Part shown: piece by piece, positions 1-7,216 of the stretch
How the letters are laid out: the number at the start of each line of letters is the position of its first letter
How positions within the stretch are numbered: position 1 is the stretch's first letter
DNA from: an uncultured Bacteroides sp.
GTDB taxonomy: Bacteria > Bacteroidota > Bacteroidia > Bacteroidales > Bacteroidaceae
Direction: 5' to 3'
NCBI GenBank assembly: GCA_902472795.1
Contig: CABROZ010000096.1
Coordinates: 1-8,901, forward strand
DNA: 8,901 nucleotides
Program-made: the position numbers and the translations under genes
The notes under the pieces: model-generated
The model's database searches: none
Told to the model about the DNA's origin: nothing
What the model saw: only the letters and a program-made list of their open reading frames with translations

Positions 1-492
1 AAGGTAATGTTCTGGTCCCGGAGGAAGCGTTCGCATACCTGAGCCAGGTACTTGGGCGAAAGGTAGTTGGTGCCTTGCGGATCGGGATCTTTCTTCAGCT
101 GTTGCTGCACGTAGTCGGTCACGTCCAGTATGCGGTCGATAAAGGTGATGGTGAGACCTTCGCAGGGCAGTTCTTCCTGGCGGTTCATGGCCCAGAAGCC
201 ATTGGTCAGGTAGTCATGCTCGACGCTGGAGTGCTGCTGGATGGCACCGTAGCCGCAGTGATGGTTGGTCAGTACGAGGCCTTCGGCCGAAATGACTTCG
301 CCCGTGCAGCCTCCGCCGAAGTGGACGACGGCGTCTTTTAAGGCAATCCCATCAGGATTGTAGATGGAGTCGGCCGGGATGAGCAGGCCCAGTTCCTGCA
401 TGGCTACTTCGTTCTGCCGCTTCAGGTCGGTCAGCATCCACATGCCTTCGTGTCAGGGCAGACAGGGCTGCCGCAAATAACAGTCTTTTCAT
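1..492 (-). CDS. S46 family dipeptidyl-peptidase, N-terminal part, with a frame break at the signal peptide
   Basis: This is the N-terminal part of a second S46 serine dipeptidyl-peptidase; the gene runs off the left edge. The body frame (codons below about 450) reads EGMWMLTDLKRQ, then a GGGCTGE motif, then TNHHCGY, which holds the catalytic His of the chymotrypsin-like fold, then QQHSSVEHDYL, ending in view near NYLSPKYLAQV. The DYLSPKYL-like stretch after VTDYV resembles what I recall of DPP11 more than DPP7, so an acidic-P1 enzyme is possible, but the deciding Arg/Gly and the catalytic Asp and Ser lie outside the window. The only plausible signal-peptide start, ATG at 490-492 (MKRLLFAAALSALT), is in another frame. 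In the body frame a TGA sits two codons before EGMW. The signal peptide also looks some residues too short. Either a small deletion disabled the gene, or translation starts at the ATG at 441-443 giving an unexported protein, or the sequence has an error here. Confidence 0.78.
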
Positions 493-512
493 AATGAATG
501 GAGCTTAAGGTG

Positions 513-590
513 AAAAAACAGGCACGGATTTCGCGGAAGGTTCACGGTCGTTTCTATCTCCGTGATTGTTCGTGTAATCCGTGCCTTTTT
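513..590. repeat. Imperfect palindrome with terminator-like ends between the two S46 genes
   Basis: The left arm GGCACGGATT (521-530) pairs exactly with AATCCGTGCC (576-585). Inside it TCACGG (542-547) pairs with CCGTGA (560-565) around a 12-nt loop, and the stretch between the two stems is only partly complementary. An A-run (513-518) and a T-run (586-590) flank it, so a transcript from either strand gives a long hairpin followed by U residues. On the minus strand it follows the DPP7 stop codon directly and probably ends or attenuates that transcript before the next gene. The variants CACGGATT, TCACGG and TAATCCGTG resemble degenerate units I associate with Bacteroides intergenic regions, so it may be a dispersed extragenic element instead of a one-off terminator. 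Confidence 0.7.
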
Positions 591-596
591 ATTTTA

Positions 597-2756
597 TTAC
601 TCTACGATGGTCATCTCGTTGATGAGGTGGCTGCAGCCGCCCAGCTTTTCGAGGATGAAGAGCACGTAACGGATGTCGAGGGCGATGCAACGTTGCAGGT
701 TGTTGTCGAAGTTGATGTCGCCGCTCAGCGATTCCCAGTTGCCGTCGAAGGCACAACCGATGAGGTGACCTTCGCCGTCGATGACGGGCGAACCGGAGTT
801 ACCGCCAGTGATGTCGTTCGTCGTCAGGAAGCAGACGGGCATGGTACCGTCGGTCATGGCATAGCGGCCGAAGTCCTTCTTCTGGATGAGTTCTTTCAGT
901 TTGGCAGGAACTACGAATTCCGGATTTTCTGGATCTTCCTTCTCTAAAATACCGTTGGTGGTAGTAAAGTACTTGTAGTGTACGCCGTCCTTCGGATTGT
1001 ACGACTTCACATTACCGTAAGTCAGACGGATGGTGAAGTTGGCATCGGGATAAGAAGGTATGGGAAGTTTCATTTCGTTCAGACCACGGATGTAGGCTTT
1101 GTGGAGCAGGCTGAGTTCCTGTGCGTACTGGTTGTATTCGGCAGCAGCTTCTTTCTGCTTATCAAGCTTGGCACGGCTGTAAGCTGTAGCGAGGTCGCGG
1201 TCGATGGCTTTTACGGTAGGCTTCTTCATGAATTTGTCGAAGTTGGCACGACTACCCATGATGGAGGTATCGAAGAGGTCGTCCACGTAGGCGTTGTAGT
1301 CGCCTTTGTACTCTTTTTCAATGGTCTGGTAGAAGGCCGGTAATTCTTCAGGTGTCAGTGCACTTGCCAAAGCTGGCAAGATGGCTTTGGCCACGGCGCG
1401 ATCTACCTGCTGGTCGTAGTCTTTGTTGTAAATGTCGTTATATACCTTTTCGAACTGTTCCTTGGTAGCCTGCAGCAAAGAGTCGTTCTTGGTTTCGATG
1501 GCTTCTTTCATTTTGTCCATCAAGGCAGGCGGGCAGCCGAATTCGATAGCTCCGCTTAAGGCTTCACCGATGTATTCTACGCGGCGCAGAGAGGGTGTCA
1601 TTTTTTCTACCAAAGCATCAATCTTCTCAACCACTCCTTCGTATTCGGGTTTGCCTTTGGCGAAGTCGGCAAACTTACGTTCCTGCTCGGCTTTGGTGGC
1701 CAGTACGTCGTTGTCCACGATGGCTTTGTTCATACCGATGGAGTTCTTCCAGTAATTGCTGCTGCCTGCAAACTTGTTGGCATACTGTATGCGGGTCTTG
1801 TCGCTCTGACGCATGTACTTCTTCAGCACGTCAAGATAAACGGTACGCATGTCGATCATGGCCTGGTTGATGGCAGTCATGCGCTGGCGTACTTCGCTTT
1901 GGGTAAGGTAACGGTTCGTACTGCCGGGGAATCCCATGATCATGGCATAGTCGCCTTCGTTCAGCCCTTTGAGCGAGATGCTGAGATACTTGGGAGTCTT
2001 CAGAGGTACGTTGTCTTTGCTATACTCGGCTGGTTCACCGTTCTTGTCGGCATAGATGCGGAACATGGAGAAGTCGCCTGTGTGGCGTGGCCACATCCAG
2101 TTGTCTGTTTCGCCTCCAAACTTACCGATACTCGAAGGAGGAGCGGCTACCATACGTACGTCGGTATATACTTTATAATAAATTAAGTAGTATTTGTTTC
2201 CGGCATAGAAGGGCAATGCAAGGGGCTCGATGCCCGGTTTGCCTTTCAGGTCGCTTTTCTCCAGTTCTTCTTTGGCCAGTTTGTTCAGGAAGGGTCGGGT
2301 CATGGCTTTGTATTCGTCTGTTTCGCCGGCTTTGATCTTGGCGTTTACCAGGTCGGTAATGTCAACGATGCGATGTACGAAACGGAATTTCAGCCCCGGA
2401 GTAGGAAGCTCTTCTGCGCGGCTTTTTGCCCAAAAACCATCAGTCAGGTAGTCATGCTCAACGCTGGAATGTTGCTGGATGGAGGCGTATCCGCAGTGGT
2501 GGTTGGTCAGGATGAGGCCTTCGGGCGAGATGATTTCGCCGGTGCACCCTCCACCAAAGATGCCGACAGCATCTTTCAGCGAAACGCCATTGGGATTGTA
2601 AAGGTCGTCGGCCTCTAACTTCAGACCCTGTTTCTTCATCATTTCAATGGAATTCTGCTGCTTGATAAGCTGAAGCAGCCACATGCCTTCGTCGGCCTGT
2701 GCCGAGAAGGTGAATGCTGCGGTTAGGGCCGCAACAAGATACTTTTTGATTCTCAT
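597..2756 (-). CDS. dpp7: Secreted S46 family dipeptidyl-peptidase, DPP7 type
   Basis: A complete 719-residue enzyme, the usual S46 length (about 700-720). It removes dipeptides from the free N terminus of oligopeptides in the periplasm, feeding amino-acid catabolism. Residues 1-21 form a signal peptide (basic MRIKK, hydrophobic core, SAQA before DEGMW). The split chymotrypsin fold carries His87 in TNHHC, Asp228 in HTGDFS and Ser654 in GGNSGSPV; the middle (about 280-580) is the mostly helical S46 insertion domain. Eighteen residues after the catalytic Ser is Gly672 in FDGNWE. In this family Gly at that site marks DPP7 (hydrophobic P1 preference) and Arg marks DPP11 (Asp/Glu), so DPP7 is favoured. 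It starts 47 bp after the sulfatase-maturase stop, with no terminator and no TAnnTTTG box between, so the two are probably cotranscribed. A paralogue follows downstream beyond a palindrome. Confidence 0.95.
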   Translation of the reverse strand: MRIKKYLVAALTAAFTFSAQADEGMWLLQLIKQQNSIEMMKKQGLKLEADDLYNPNGVSLKDAVGIFGGGCTGEIISPEGLILTNHHCGYASIQQHSSVEHDYLTDGFWAKSRAEELPTPGLKFRFVHRIVDITDLVNAKIKAGETDEYKAMTRPFLNKLAKEELEKSDLKGKPGIEPLALPFYAGNKYYLIYYKVYTDVRMVAAPPSSIGKFGGETDNWMWPRHTGDFSMFRIYADKNGEPAEYSKDNVPLKTPKYLSISLKGLNEGDYAMIMGFPGSTNRYLTQSEVRQRMTAINQAMIDMRTVYLDVLKKYMRQSDKTRIQYANKFAGSSNYWKNSIGMNKAIVDNDVLATKAEQERKFADFAKGKPEYEGVVEKIDALVEKMTPSLRRVEYIGEALSGAIEFGCPPALMDKMKEAIETKNDSLLQATKEQFEKVYNDIYNKDYDQQVDRAVAKAILPALASALTPEELPAFYQTIEKEYKGDYNAYVDDLFDTSIMGSRANFDKFMKKPTVKAIDRDLATAYSRAKLDKQKEAAAEYNQYAQELSLLHKAYIRGLNEMKLPIPSYPDANFTIRLTYGNVKSYNPKDGVHYKYFTTTNGILEKEDPENPEFVVPAKLKELIQKKDFGRYAMTDGTMPVCFLTTNDITGGNSGSPVIDGEGHLIGCAFDGNWESLSGDINFDNNLQRCIALDIRYVLFILEKLGGCSHLINEMTIVE

Positions 2757-2803
2757 AAATATTTATATTATTTGGGATTAGGTTTTACTAGTTTTTGCCT
2801 CGG

Positions 2804-4033
2804 TCAGCTGAACTTGCCTTCGCGGATCGCTTGCATCACGTTGGCCGGCGCACGTTCGGCCATCAGCTCTTTTTTCATATAATCCATGTAAGGTGCTACG
2901 TGGCTGAAGAACTGGTGGTAGCCTTTGCAGAGGTAGTTCAGTCCGGGTTCGCCGTCGGCTGTGCGGGCAAAGCGGTTCTTGGGGCAGTCGCCGTTGCAGG
3001 CAAATAGCCATTCGCATTCTTTGCATTGGCGTGGCAAAGAGTCGAATTTGTTTTGTCCGAAGCGCTGCTGCCGTTCACTGTACATCATTTCTACCAGGGT
3101 TTGCTGGTAAATGTTGCCCAACTTGTATTCGGGGAAGACAAAGTGGTCGCATGCATATACATCACCGTTGAACTCCATGACTCCGGCATGTCCGCACGTG
3201 CGTGCCATGGAGCAGACACCCGGTTGCTGTCCTACCCAGTTGGCGAGGGTAGAGTCGAAGAGTTGGATGTAGTATGTTCCCACATCTTCTTTGACCCATT
3301 CGTCGAACAGGCTGCAGAGGAAGTTTCCCCATTGTTCGGGTGTAACGGAAAAGTCGGCCAATGGTATTTGCCCGTCATCGGCCGGTGAAGCCAGGTGGCG
3401 TCCGTCGCCATGAGGCAGGATGCGTTCAACGATAGGTGCAAACTGAATGTAATGACAACCGATTCCCTTGAAGAACTGGTAGAATTTCAGAGGATAATCG
3501 GCATTGAAATCATTTACCACTGCCATGCCGTTCCATTCTACACCGTGCTTCTTCAGCAAGTTGATGCCTTGCATCACCTTATAGAATGAAGGACGTCCTT
3601 GTTTGTTCTTACGATATTCGTCGTGGAACTCTTGTGGGCCGTCAATGGATACGCCTACTAACCAGTTGTTTTCCCTGAAGAATTTGCACCATTCGTCGGT
3701 GAGCAGTGTGCCGTTGGTCTGTATGCAGTTGTCGATGGTGCGGCCGTTTGCATATTTCTTCTGCAGTTCGACGGCACGTTTGTAAAACGACAGAGGACGC
3801 ATCAGCGTTTCTCCGCCATGCCAGGTGAAAAGCACTTGTGGCATGGTCTGGGAATTGATATACTGTTCAATGAACTTTTCCAGCAGTTCTTCGCTCATTA
3901 CGTGCTTGGGGTTATTTTTGTAGAGATTGGATTTCTCCAAATAGTAGCAATAGTCGCATGCCAGATTGCACACGGCTCCTACGGGTTTCAGCATCACGTA
4001 GAGTGGTTTGGCGAAAGGGGCGTAAGTGGACAT
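2804..4033 (-). CDS. chuR: Anaerobic sulfatase-maturating enzyme, radical SAM/SPASM (ChuR type)
   Basis: A 409-residue cytoplasmic radical SAM enzyme that oxidises the active-site Ser or Cys of sulfatases to C-alpha-formylglycine without oxygen, which Bacteroides needs to desulfate mucin and glycosaminoglycans. The SAM cluster motif is C22-x3-C26-x2-C29 followed by Tyr-Tyr, and the GGE motif is at 73-75. The SPASM half supplies the full cysteine set expected for two auxiliary 4Fe-4S clusters: C274, C280, C295, C337, C340, C346, C350 and C369. Asp296, directly after C295, matches the catalytic Asp of characterised anSMEs (Asp277 in the Clostridium perfringens enzyme), and Tyr31 matches the conserved tyrosine near the cluster motif. 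These features separate it from general SPASM peptide maturases. The opening STYAPFAKPLYVM fits the family start. No sulfatase gene is adjacent, so it probably serves sulfatases encoded elsewhere. It leads the S46 peptidase genes. Confidence 0.95.
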   Translation of the reverse strand: MSTYAPFAKPLYVMLKPVGAVCNLACDYCYYLEKSNLYKNNPKHVMSEELLEKFIEQYINSQTMPQVLFTWHGGETLMRPLSFYKRAVELQKKYANGRTIDNCIQTNGTLLTDEWCKFFRENNWLVGVSIDGPQEFHDEYRKNKQGRPSFYKVMQGINLLKKHGVEWNGMAVVNDFNADYPLKFYQFFKGIGCHYIQFAPIVERILPHGDGRHLASPADDGQIPLADFSVTPEQWGNFLCSLFDEWVKEDVGTYYIQLFDSTLANWVGQQPGVCSMARTCGHAGVMEFNGDVYACDHFVFPEYKLGNIYQQTLVEMMYSERQQRFGQNKFDSLPRQCKECEWLFACNGDCPKNRFARTADGEPGLNYLCKGYHQFFSHVAPYMDYMKKELMAERAPANVMQAIREGKFS

Positions 4034-4069
4034 GTTCAGTTTGAATTGATTTTTTGATTAATTTATGTG

Positions 4070-4077
4070 CAAAAATA
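4070..4077 (-). promoter_or_regulatory. Candidate -7 element for the chuR-dpp7 transcript
   Basis: On the minus strand this reads TATTTTTG, an exact TAnnTTTG match to the Bacteroides primary sigma -7 box. It lies about 37 bp before the maturase start codon. I see no TTTG at the usual 19-21 nt spacing upstream, so the -33 side is weak. The surrounding sequence is A/T rich, which lowers the significance of the match. Confidence 0.4.
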
Positions 4078-4130
4078 CGTAAAGCAAATGAAAATACGTT
4101 TTTTGCCTCTTCCTTTATAAGGATTATTAA

Positions 4131-4138
4131 TACCTTTG
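4131..4138 (+). promoter_or_regulatory. Candidate -7 element for the DUF4369-like lipoprotein gene
   Basis: TACCTTTG is an exact TAnnTTTG match 28 bp before the ATG at 4167, implying a short leader of roughly 20 nt. The nearest upstream TTTG (4102-4105) is 25 nt away, longer than the usual 19-21 nt, so the -33 element is doubtful. With the minus-strand candidate at 4070-4077 this makes the 133-bp gap a divergent promoter region. Confidence 0.5.
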
Positions 4139-4166
4139 CAACGTGAAAATCATAAATCTTTGATAT

Positions 4167-4913
4167 ATGGTTAAGAAAGAGATAAGCTATATTCTACCAT
4201 TTTTTATTGCATTGGTCCTGTTTTCTTCCTGTGGGCGCAACAAGTACAAGGTTGATGGGACTTCTTCCATAACAAGCCTTGACGGAAAAATGTTGTTCCT
4301 AAAAATATTTCAGGCAGACGGAGAATGGACGACAGTTGATTCGGCTGAAGTGATTCACGGATTCTTTAATATGGAAGGACCGGTCGATTCGGTGATGATG
4401 GTGACTCTGTATATGGACGATGAAGGCATTATGCCTTTAGTGCTGGAAAACGGGAAAATCAAAGTAACGTTGTCCAACGATCAGTTGGTTGCCAAAGGAA
4501 CTCCTTTGAATGATGCGCTTTATGAATTTATTGAGAAACGCAATTCGCTTGAGTTGAAGCTTGACGAAATAGACCGGAAAGAAGCACGTATGGTGCTGGA
4601 CGGTGCCAACTTGGAGGATATACACGAGCAACTGAATAAGGAAAGTGAGGATCTGGTGAAGGAAATGAACGACTATGTGAAGGGATTCATTGCCGACAAC
4701 TATGAAAATGTATTGGGTCCCAGCGTATTTATGATGTTGTGCAGTACATTGCCTTATCCGGTGATGACTCCACAGATTGAGGATATTATGCGGACAGCTC
4801 CGACAAGTTTTAAAGAAAACTTTTTTGTGAAAGACTTTTTGTCGAAGGCAAAGGAGAATATGCAACTGATCGAAGAGCAGAAGAGACTTAGTTCGGTAGG
4901 AACAACGAACTGA
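4167..4913 (+). CDS. DUF4369-like lipoprotein lacking a thioredoxin domain
   Basis: A 248-residue predicted lipoprotein. Residues 1-21 are a type II signal sequence (MVKKE, a hydrophobic run, LFSS) before Cys22; no acidic surface-export stretch follows the Cys, so a periplasm-facing anchor is more likely than surface exposure. Residues about 28-105 resemble the DUF4369 beta domain that precedes thioredoxin domains in Bacteroidetes TlpA-like proteins: YKVDGTSS, a dGKMLFLKI strand, then DSAEVIHGFFNMEG. Residues about 115-175 are charged and helical, possibly coiled coil (LDEIDRKEAR, HEQLNKESEDLVKEMND). There is no CxxC motif, so it is not a thiol-disulfide oxidoreductase; the protein ends where a thioredoxin fold would normally start. 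It is a single-gene unit with its own promoter candidate and terminator. Its function is unknown, and the domain call rests on pattern recognition only. Confidence 0.85.
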   Translation: MVKKEISYILPFFIALVLFSSCGRNKYKVDGTSSITSLDGKMLFLKIFQADGEWTTVDSAEVIHGFFNMEGPVDSVMMVTLYMDDEGIMPLVLENGKIKVTLSNDQLVAKGTPLNDALYEFIEKRNSLELKLDEIDRKEARMVLDGANLEDIHEQLNKESEDLVKEMNDYVKGFIADNYENVLGPSVFMMLCSTLPYPVMTPQIEDIMRTAPTSFKENFFVKDFLSKAKENMQLIEEQKRLSSVGTTN

Positions 4914-4948
4914 TTTTTGATCTTTTTATTCATTTCATTTCATTTCTT

Positions 4949-4999
4949 CCCGTATCATCCATTCGGATTCGTTCGAATGGGTTTGATACGGGATTTTTT
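4949..4999 (+). terminator. Rho-independent terminator of the lipoprotein gene
   Basis: The outer stem CCCGTATCA (4949-4957) pairs with TGATACGGG (4984-4992), and the inner stem CCATTCG (4959-4965) pairs with CGAATGG (4974-4980) around an 8-nt loop, with a small asymmetric bulge between them. Six T residues follow at 4994-4999. It sits 36 bp after the stop codon. The opposite strand has no U-tract, so it acts on plus-strand transcripts only. Confidence 0.9.
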
Positions 5000-5187
5000 G
5001 TTGTCCGAAAAGGTGGATGCGAAAACTTCAGGACAAACGAAGGTCGTATAGCTACTTGAAAAAATGGGCGCTGATTTTTTCTGTAGTTAAAGAAATATTT
5101 TTCCCTAACTGGAGAATTGTTTTTTCCCAGTTAATGGGGTATTTATCGGGAAGTAATGAATCGTACGGATTGTTTCAATTTTATTTT
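5000..5187. other. Gene-free convergent intergenic region with a weak inverted repeat
   Basis: This stretch lies between the terminator of the plus-strand lipoprotein gene and the stop codon of the minus-strand acyltransferase gene. I see no convincing gene. The one structure is an inverted repeat: CCCTAACTGG (5103-5112) against CCAGTTA (5127-5133) plus GGG (5136-5138), with a two-base bulge and a 14-nt loop. It lies about 50 bp past the acyltransferase stop and might end that transcript, but on that strand the stem is followed by A residues, not a U-tract, so any terminator role is weak. Confidence 0.5.
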
Positions 5188-5949
5188 TCAAGGTACTTCC
5201 TGATCCTGATTCTTGACCATTCCCTTATACTTTTCAGGGAGTGCACTTTCTACGACGGCATAGGCTTCGGTAAGCGTGGCCTTGATGTTTTCGGGACCTT
5301 TTCCTTTTGGAGGAATCGGATCGTGTATAGTCAGTATCAGGCGATGACGGTGTATCCATTTGCCGGTGCGGGGCAGGATCTCGAACGAACCGTCGATGGT
5401 GACTGGTACGACAGCCAATTGCAGGTCGTCGGCCAGTTGGAAGGCACCGCGTTTGAAGTAGCCCATGTGTCCCGTAAACGTACGTGCCCCTTCGGGAAAT
5501 ACGACCAATGAAACACCATCGGTCAGTGAGGATTCGGCCTGGCGCATGGTTGCCAATATCTTTTTGGGATTGCTGCGGTCCACGAAAATGTGTCCGGCGC
5601 TCTCGCAGGCTTTCCCTACAAAGGGGATTTTCCGCAGACTTTTTTTCATCATCCATTTAAAGTTACGACCTAAAAAACCGTATATCAGGAAGATGTCGAA
5701 GGCTCCCTGATGGTTGGGAACGAAGACGTACGAGGTATGTTTATGAACTTTTTCACGACCCTTTACTTCTACAGGGATCAGAAGCAGGTAACAGATCAGG
5801 CGTGACCATATTTTCCCGGGATAATAGCCCCAGAAGTGTGCTCCCCCTATCAGGGAACCAATGATGGTAACCAATGCTGTCAGAATGGTGAGTACCAGCA
5901 GGATGGGTAATGCAAAGCAGACTTGATAGATGTTGTAAAGTATCCTCAT
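5188..5949 (-). CDS. plsC: 1-acyl-sn-glycerol-3-phosphate acyltransferase family protein (PlsC-like)
   Basis: A 253-residue membrane-associated acyltransferase of the LPLAT/PlsC family, expected to move an acyl chain onto lysophosphatidic acid or a related lysolipid at the inner membrane. A hydrophobic N-terminal segment (about 8-35) anchors it. The catalytic HX4D motif is His80-QGAF-Asp85; the glycerol-phosphate-binding block FPEGAR is at 151-156, then FKRGAF at 165-170 and the VPVTI strand at 181-185. Length and motif order fit the family. Bacteroidales carry several paralogues, so the true substrate (phosphatidate, ornithine or glycine lipid, lipid A type) cannot be fixed from sequence alone. 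It lies 94 bp after the metallophosphoesterase stop, without a terminator between, and has its own TAnnTTTG candidate, so it may be transcribed both from the upstream operon and independently. Confidence 0.92.
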   Translation of the reverse strand: MRILYNIYQVCFALPILLVLTILTALVTIIGSLIGGAHFWGYYPGKIWSRLICYLLLIPVEVKGREKVHKHTSYVFVPNHQGAFDIFLIYGFLGRNFKWMMKKSLRKIPFVGKACESAGHIFVDRSNPKKILATMRQAESSLTDGVSLVVFPEGARTFTGHMGYFKRGAFQLADDLQLAVVPVTIDGSFEILPRTGKWIHRHRLILTIHDPIPPKGKGPENIKATLTEAYAVVESALPEKYKGMVKNQDQEVP

Positions 5950-5988
5950 ATTCTTCTTTTTCTTTAATCTCTGTTTTTATTATGGTTG

Positions 5989-5996
5989 CAAAGATA
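5989..5996 (-). promoter_or_regulatory. Candidate -7 element for the PlsC-like gene
   Basis: On the minus strand this reads TATCTTTG, an exact TAnnTTTG match about 40 bp before the acyltransferase start. No TTTG stands at the usual -33 spacing. The same octamer precedes the sigma factor gene (8415-8422). It would allow the acyltransferase to be expressed apart from the sigma operon. Confidence 0.5.
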
Positions 5997-6043
5997 ATAT
6001 CGAATAATGGAATATGAGGTACGGGAAGAATATTTTTTTGCTG

Positions 6044-7216
6044 TCAGCCTTGCCGCTTCAGCTCGATGACGGTGATTTCGGGCCAAGCTCCAAGTCTGAA
6101 AGGCAGGCCTACATATCCGATACCGATGTTGACGTACAGAGCGCGGTCGCCTTCGTAATACATACCCTTCCATTCGGGGTAACGAAGAGTGGCCAATGAA
6201 CGTCCGAACAGAATAATCTGCATGGCGTGGGTATGTCCGGCCAACATCAGTTCGATGTCCGATTGGGGCAGTACCTCCCGGTGCCAGTGTGTGGGATTAT
6301 GACTTAATAGTATGCTGAACAAACCTTCTGTACCTTTCATGGCACGTGGCAGGTCGGCATGTTGGGGGAAAGGTGGTTCACCGTCGTTTTCTACGCCTAT
6401 CAGGGCAATGCTGTCTCCATTGTGCCGGATGATGTCATGTTCGTTGTTCAGTAGTTTCCATCCCATGGCTTTCTGCTGTTCCATGAGGTATTGCAAATTC
6501 TGTTTCTCGTCATTTTCATTGGCCCAATGATAATAGGTACCATAATCGTGATTGCCTAATACGGAGTAAACGCCGTCGGGCGCATGAAGTTGTGACAGAA
6601 TCTGCTGGAAGCCGTCCAGCTCATGACTTTGCTGGTTGACCAAGTCGCCGGTGAAAACGATCAGGTCGGCTTTCTGTGCATTGACCATATCCACCAGTTT
6701 TTGGATGGAAGCAGGATCTTTCTGCCAGCTTCCGATGTGAATGTCGGAAATCTGTACAATTCGGTAACCGTCGAATCCAGCGGGAAGGCGGTCGGAACAG
6801 TATTCTACTTGTTTCACTTCGAAACGTCTGATGCCTGCCAGTGCACCATAAATGATGCCTCCGAAACAGATGACAGCCAGCAACAGTCCGATGGCATTGA
6901 ATGGTGTGCGAGGACAACGGCGTATGGCCCAATGTACCAGTATGCCAATCAGTGAGCAAAGCATAAAGATGGTTTTGGGAACTGCAAACAACATGATGCC
7001 TACTGCCAGACGGCCAATGCTGTGAGTATGGTTGGATAATGCGTTGTCGCCGCTCAGATACATGTAGTAGATGTAGATAATCATCAGTAGCAGGGTGGGC
7101 AGCCAATAGGAAAGTCGTACGCGGATGTTTCGGGTCTTTTTTACGATGTGTACCAGGTAGATGTACACATCGGGTATCAACAGAAAAATGGCCAGTAAAA
7201 GTGTTATTCGGTGCAT
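6044..7216 (-). CDS. Membrane-anchored calcineurin-like metallophosphoesterase (YaeI/LpxG-like)
   Basis: A 390-residue protein with about four N-terminal membrane helices (roughly 4-24, 36-54, 68-96, 107-128) joined to a binuclear metallophosphoesterase domain (about 150-385). All metal-site blocks are present: Asp158-x-His160 in SDIH, Asp191 in TGDLVN, Asn222-His223 in GNHDY, His306 in LSHNP and His328/His330 in GHTHA. The GHTHAMQI ending and overall order fit the YaeI-like group, which includes Chlamydia LpxG, a UDP-2,3-diacylglucosamine hydrolase of lipid A synthesis. The substrate here is unproven, and the larger membrane region differs from YaeI and LpxG. Its start overlaps the preceding gene by 13 bp, pointing to translational coupling and cotranscription with the sigma factor gene. 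The acyltransferase gene downstream suggests a lipid or envelope role. Confidence 0.9.
   Translation of the reverse strand: MHRITLLLAIFLLIPDVYIYLVHIVKKTRNIRVRLSYWLPTLLLMIIYIYYMYLSGDNALSNHTHSIGRLAVGIMLFAVPKTIFMLCSLIGILVHWAIRRCPRTPFNAIGLLLAVICFGGIIYGALAGIRRFEVKQVEYCSDRLPAGFDGYRIVQISDIHIGSWQKDPASIQKLVDMVNAQKADLIVFTGDLVNQQSHELDGFQQILSQLHAPDGVYSVLGNHDYGTYYHWANENDEKQNLQYLMEQQKAMGWKLLNNEHDIIRHNGDSIALIGVENDGEPPFPQHADLPRAMKGTEGLFSILLSHNPTHWHREVLPQSDIELMLAGHTHAMQIILFGRSLATLRYPEWKGMYYEGDRALYVNIGIGYVGLPFRLGAWPEITVIELKRQG

Noticed and set aside
498..947. A plus-strand open frame covering the palindrome and the end of the dpp7 gene
   Set aside because: It is the reverse of the conserved S46 catalytic C terminus and starts inside a repeat, so it is a shadow.
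2804..4033. Reading the SPASM protein as a RiPP or quinohemoprotein peptide maturase
   Set aside because: No precursor peptide gene is near, and the cysteine spacing plus Asp296 after C295 fit anaerobic sulfatase-maturating enzymes throughout.
4931..4945. Three tandem CATTT units between the lipoprotein stop and its terminator
   Set aside because: The run is too short and A/T-rich to separate from chance; noted only as a possible length-variable spacer.
5103..5138. Inverted repeat after the acyltransferase gene as a firm terminator
   Set aside because: The stem is bulged and is followed by A residues on the coding strand instead of a U-tract; kept only as a weak structure within the intergenic entry.
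5017..5511. A 164-codon plus-strand open frame starting in the gap after the lipoprotein terminator
   Set aside because: Two thirds of it is antisense to the well-supported acyltransferase gene, it resembles no family I know, and no promoter candidate precedes it.
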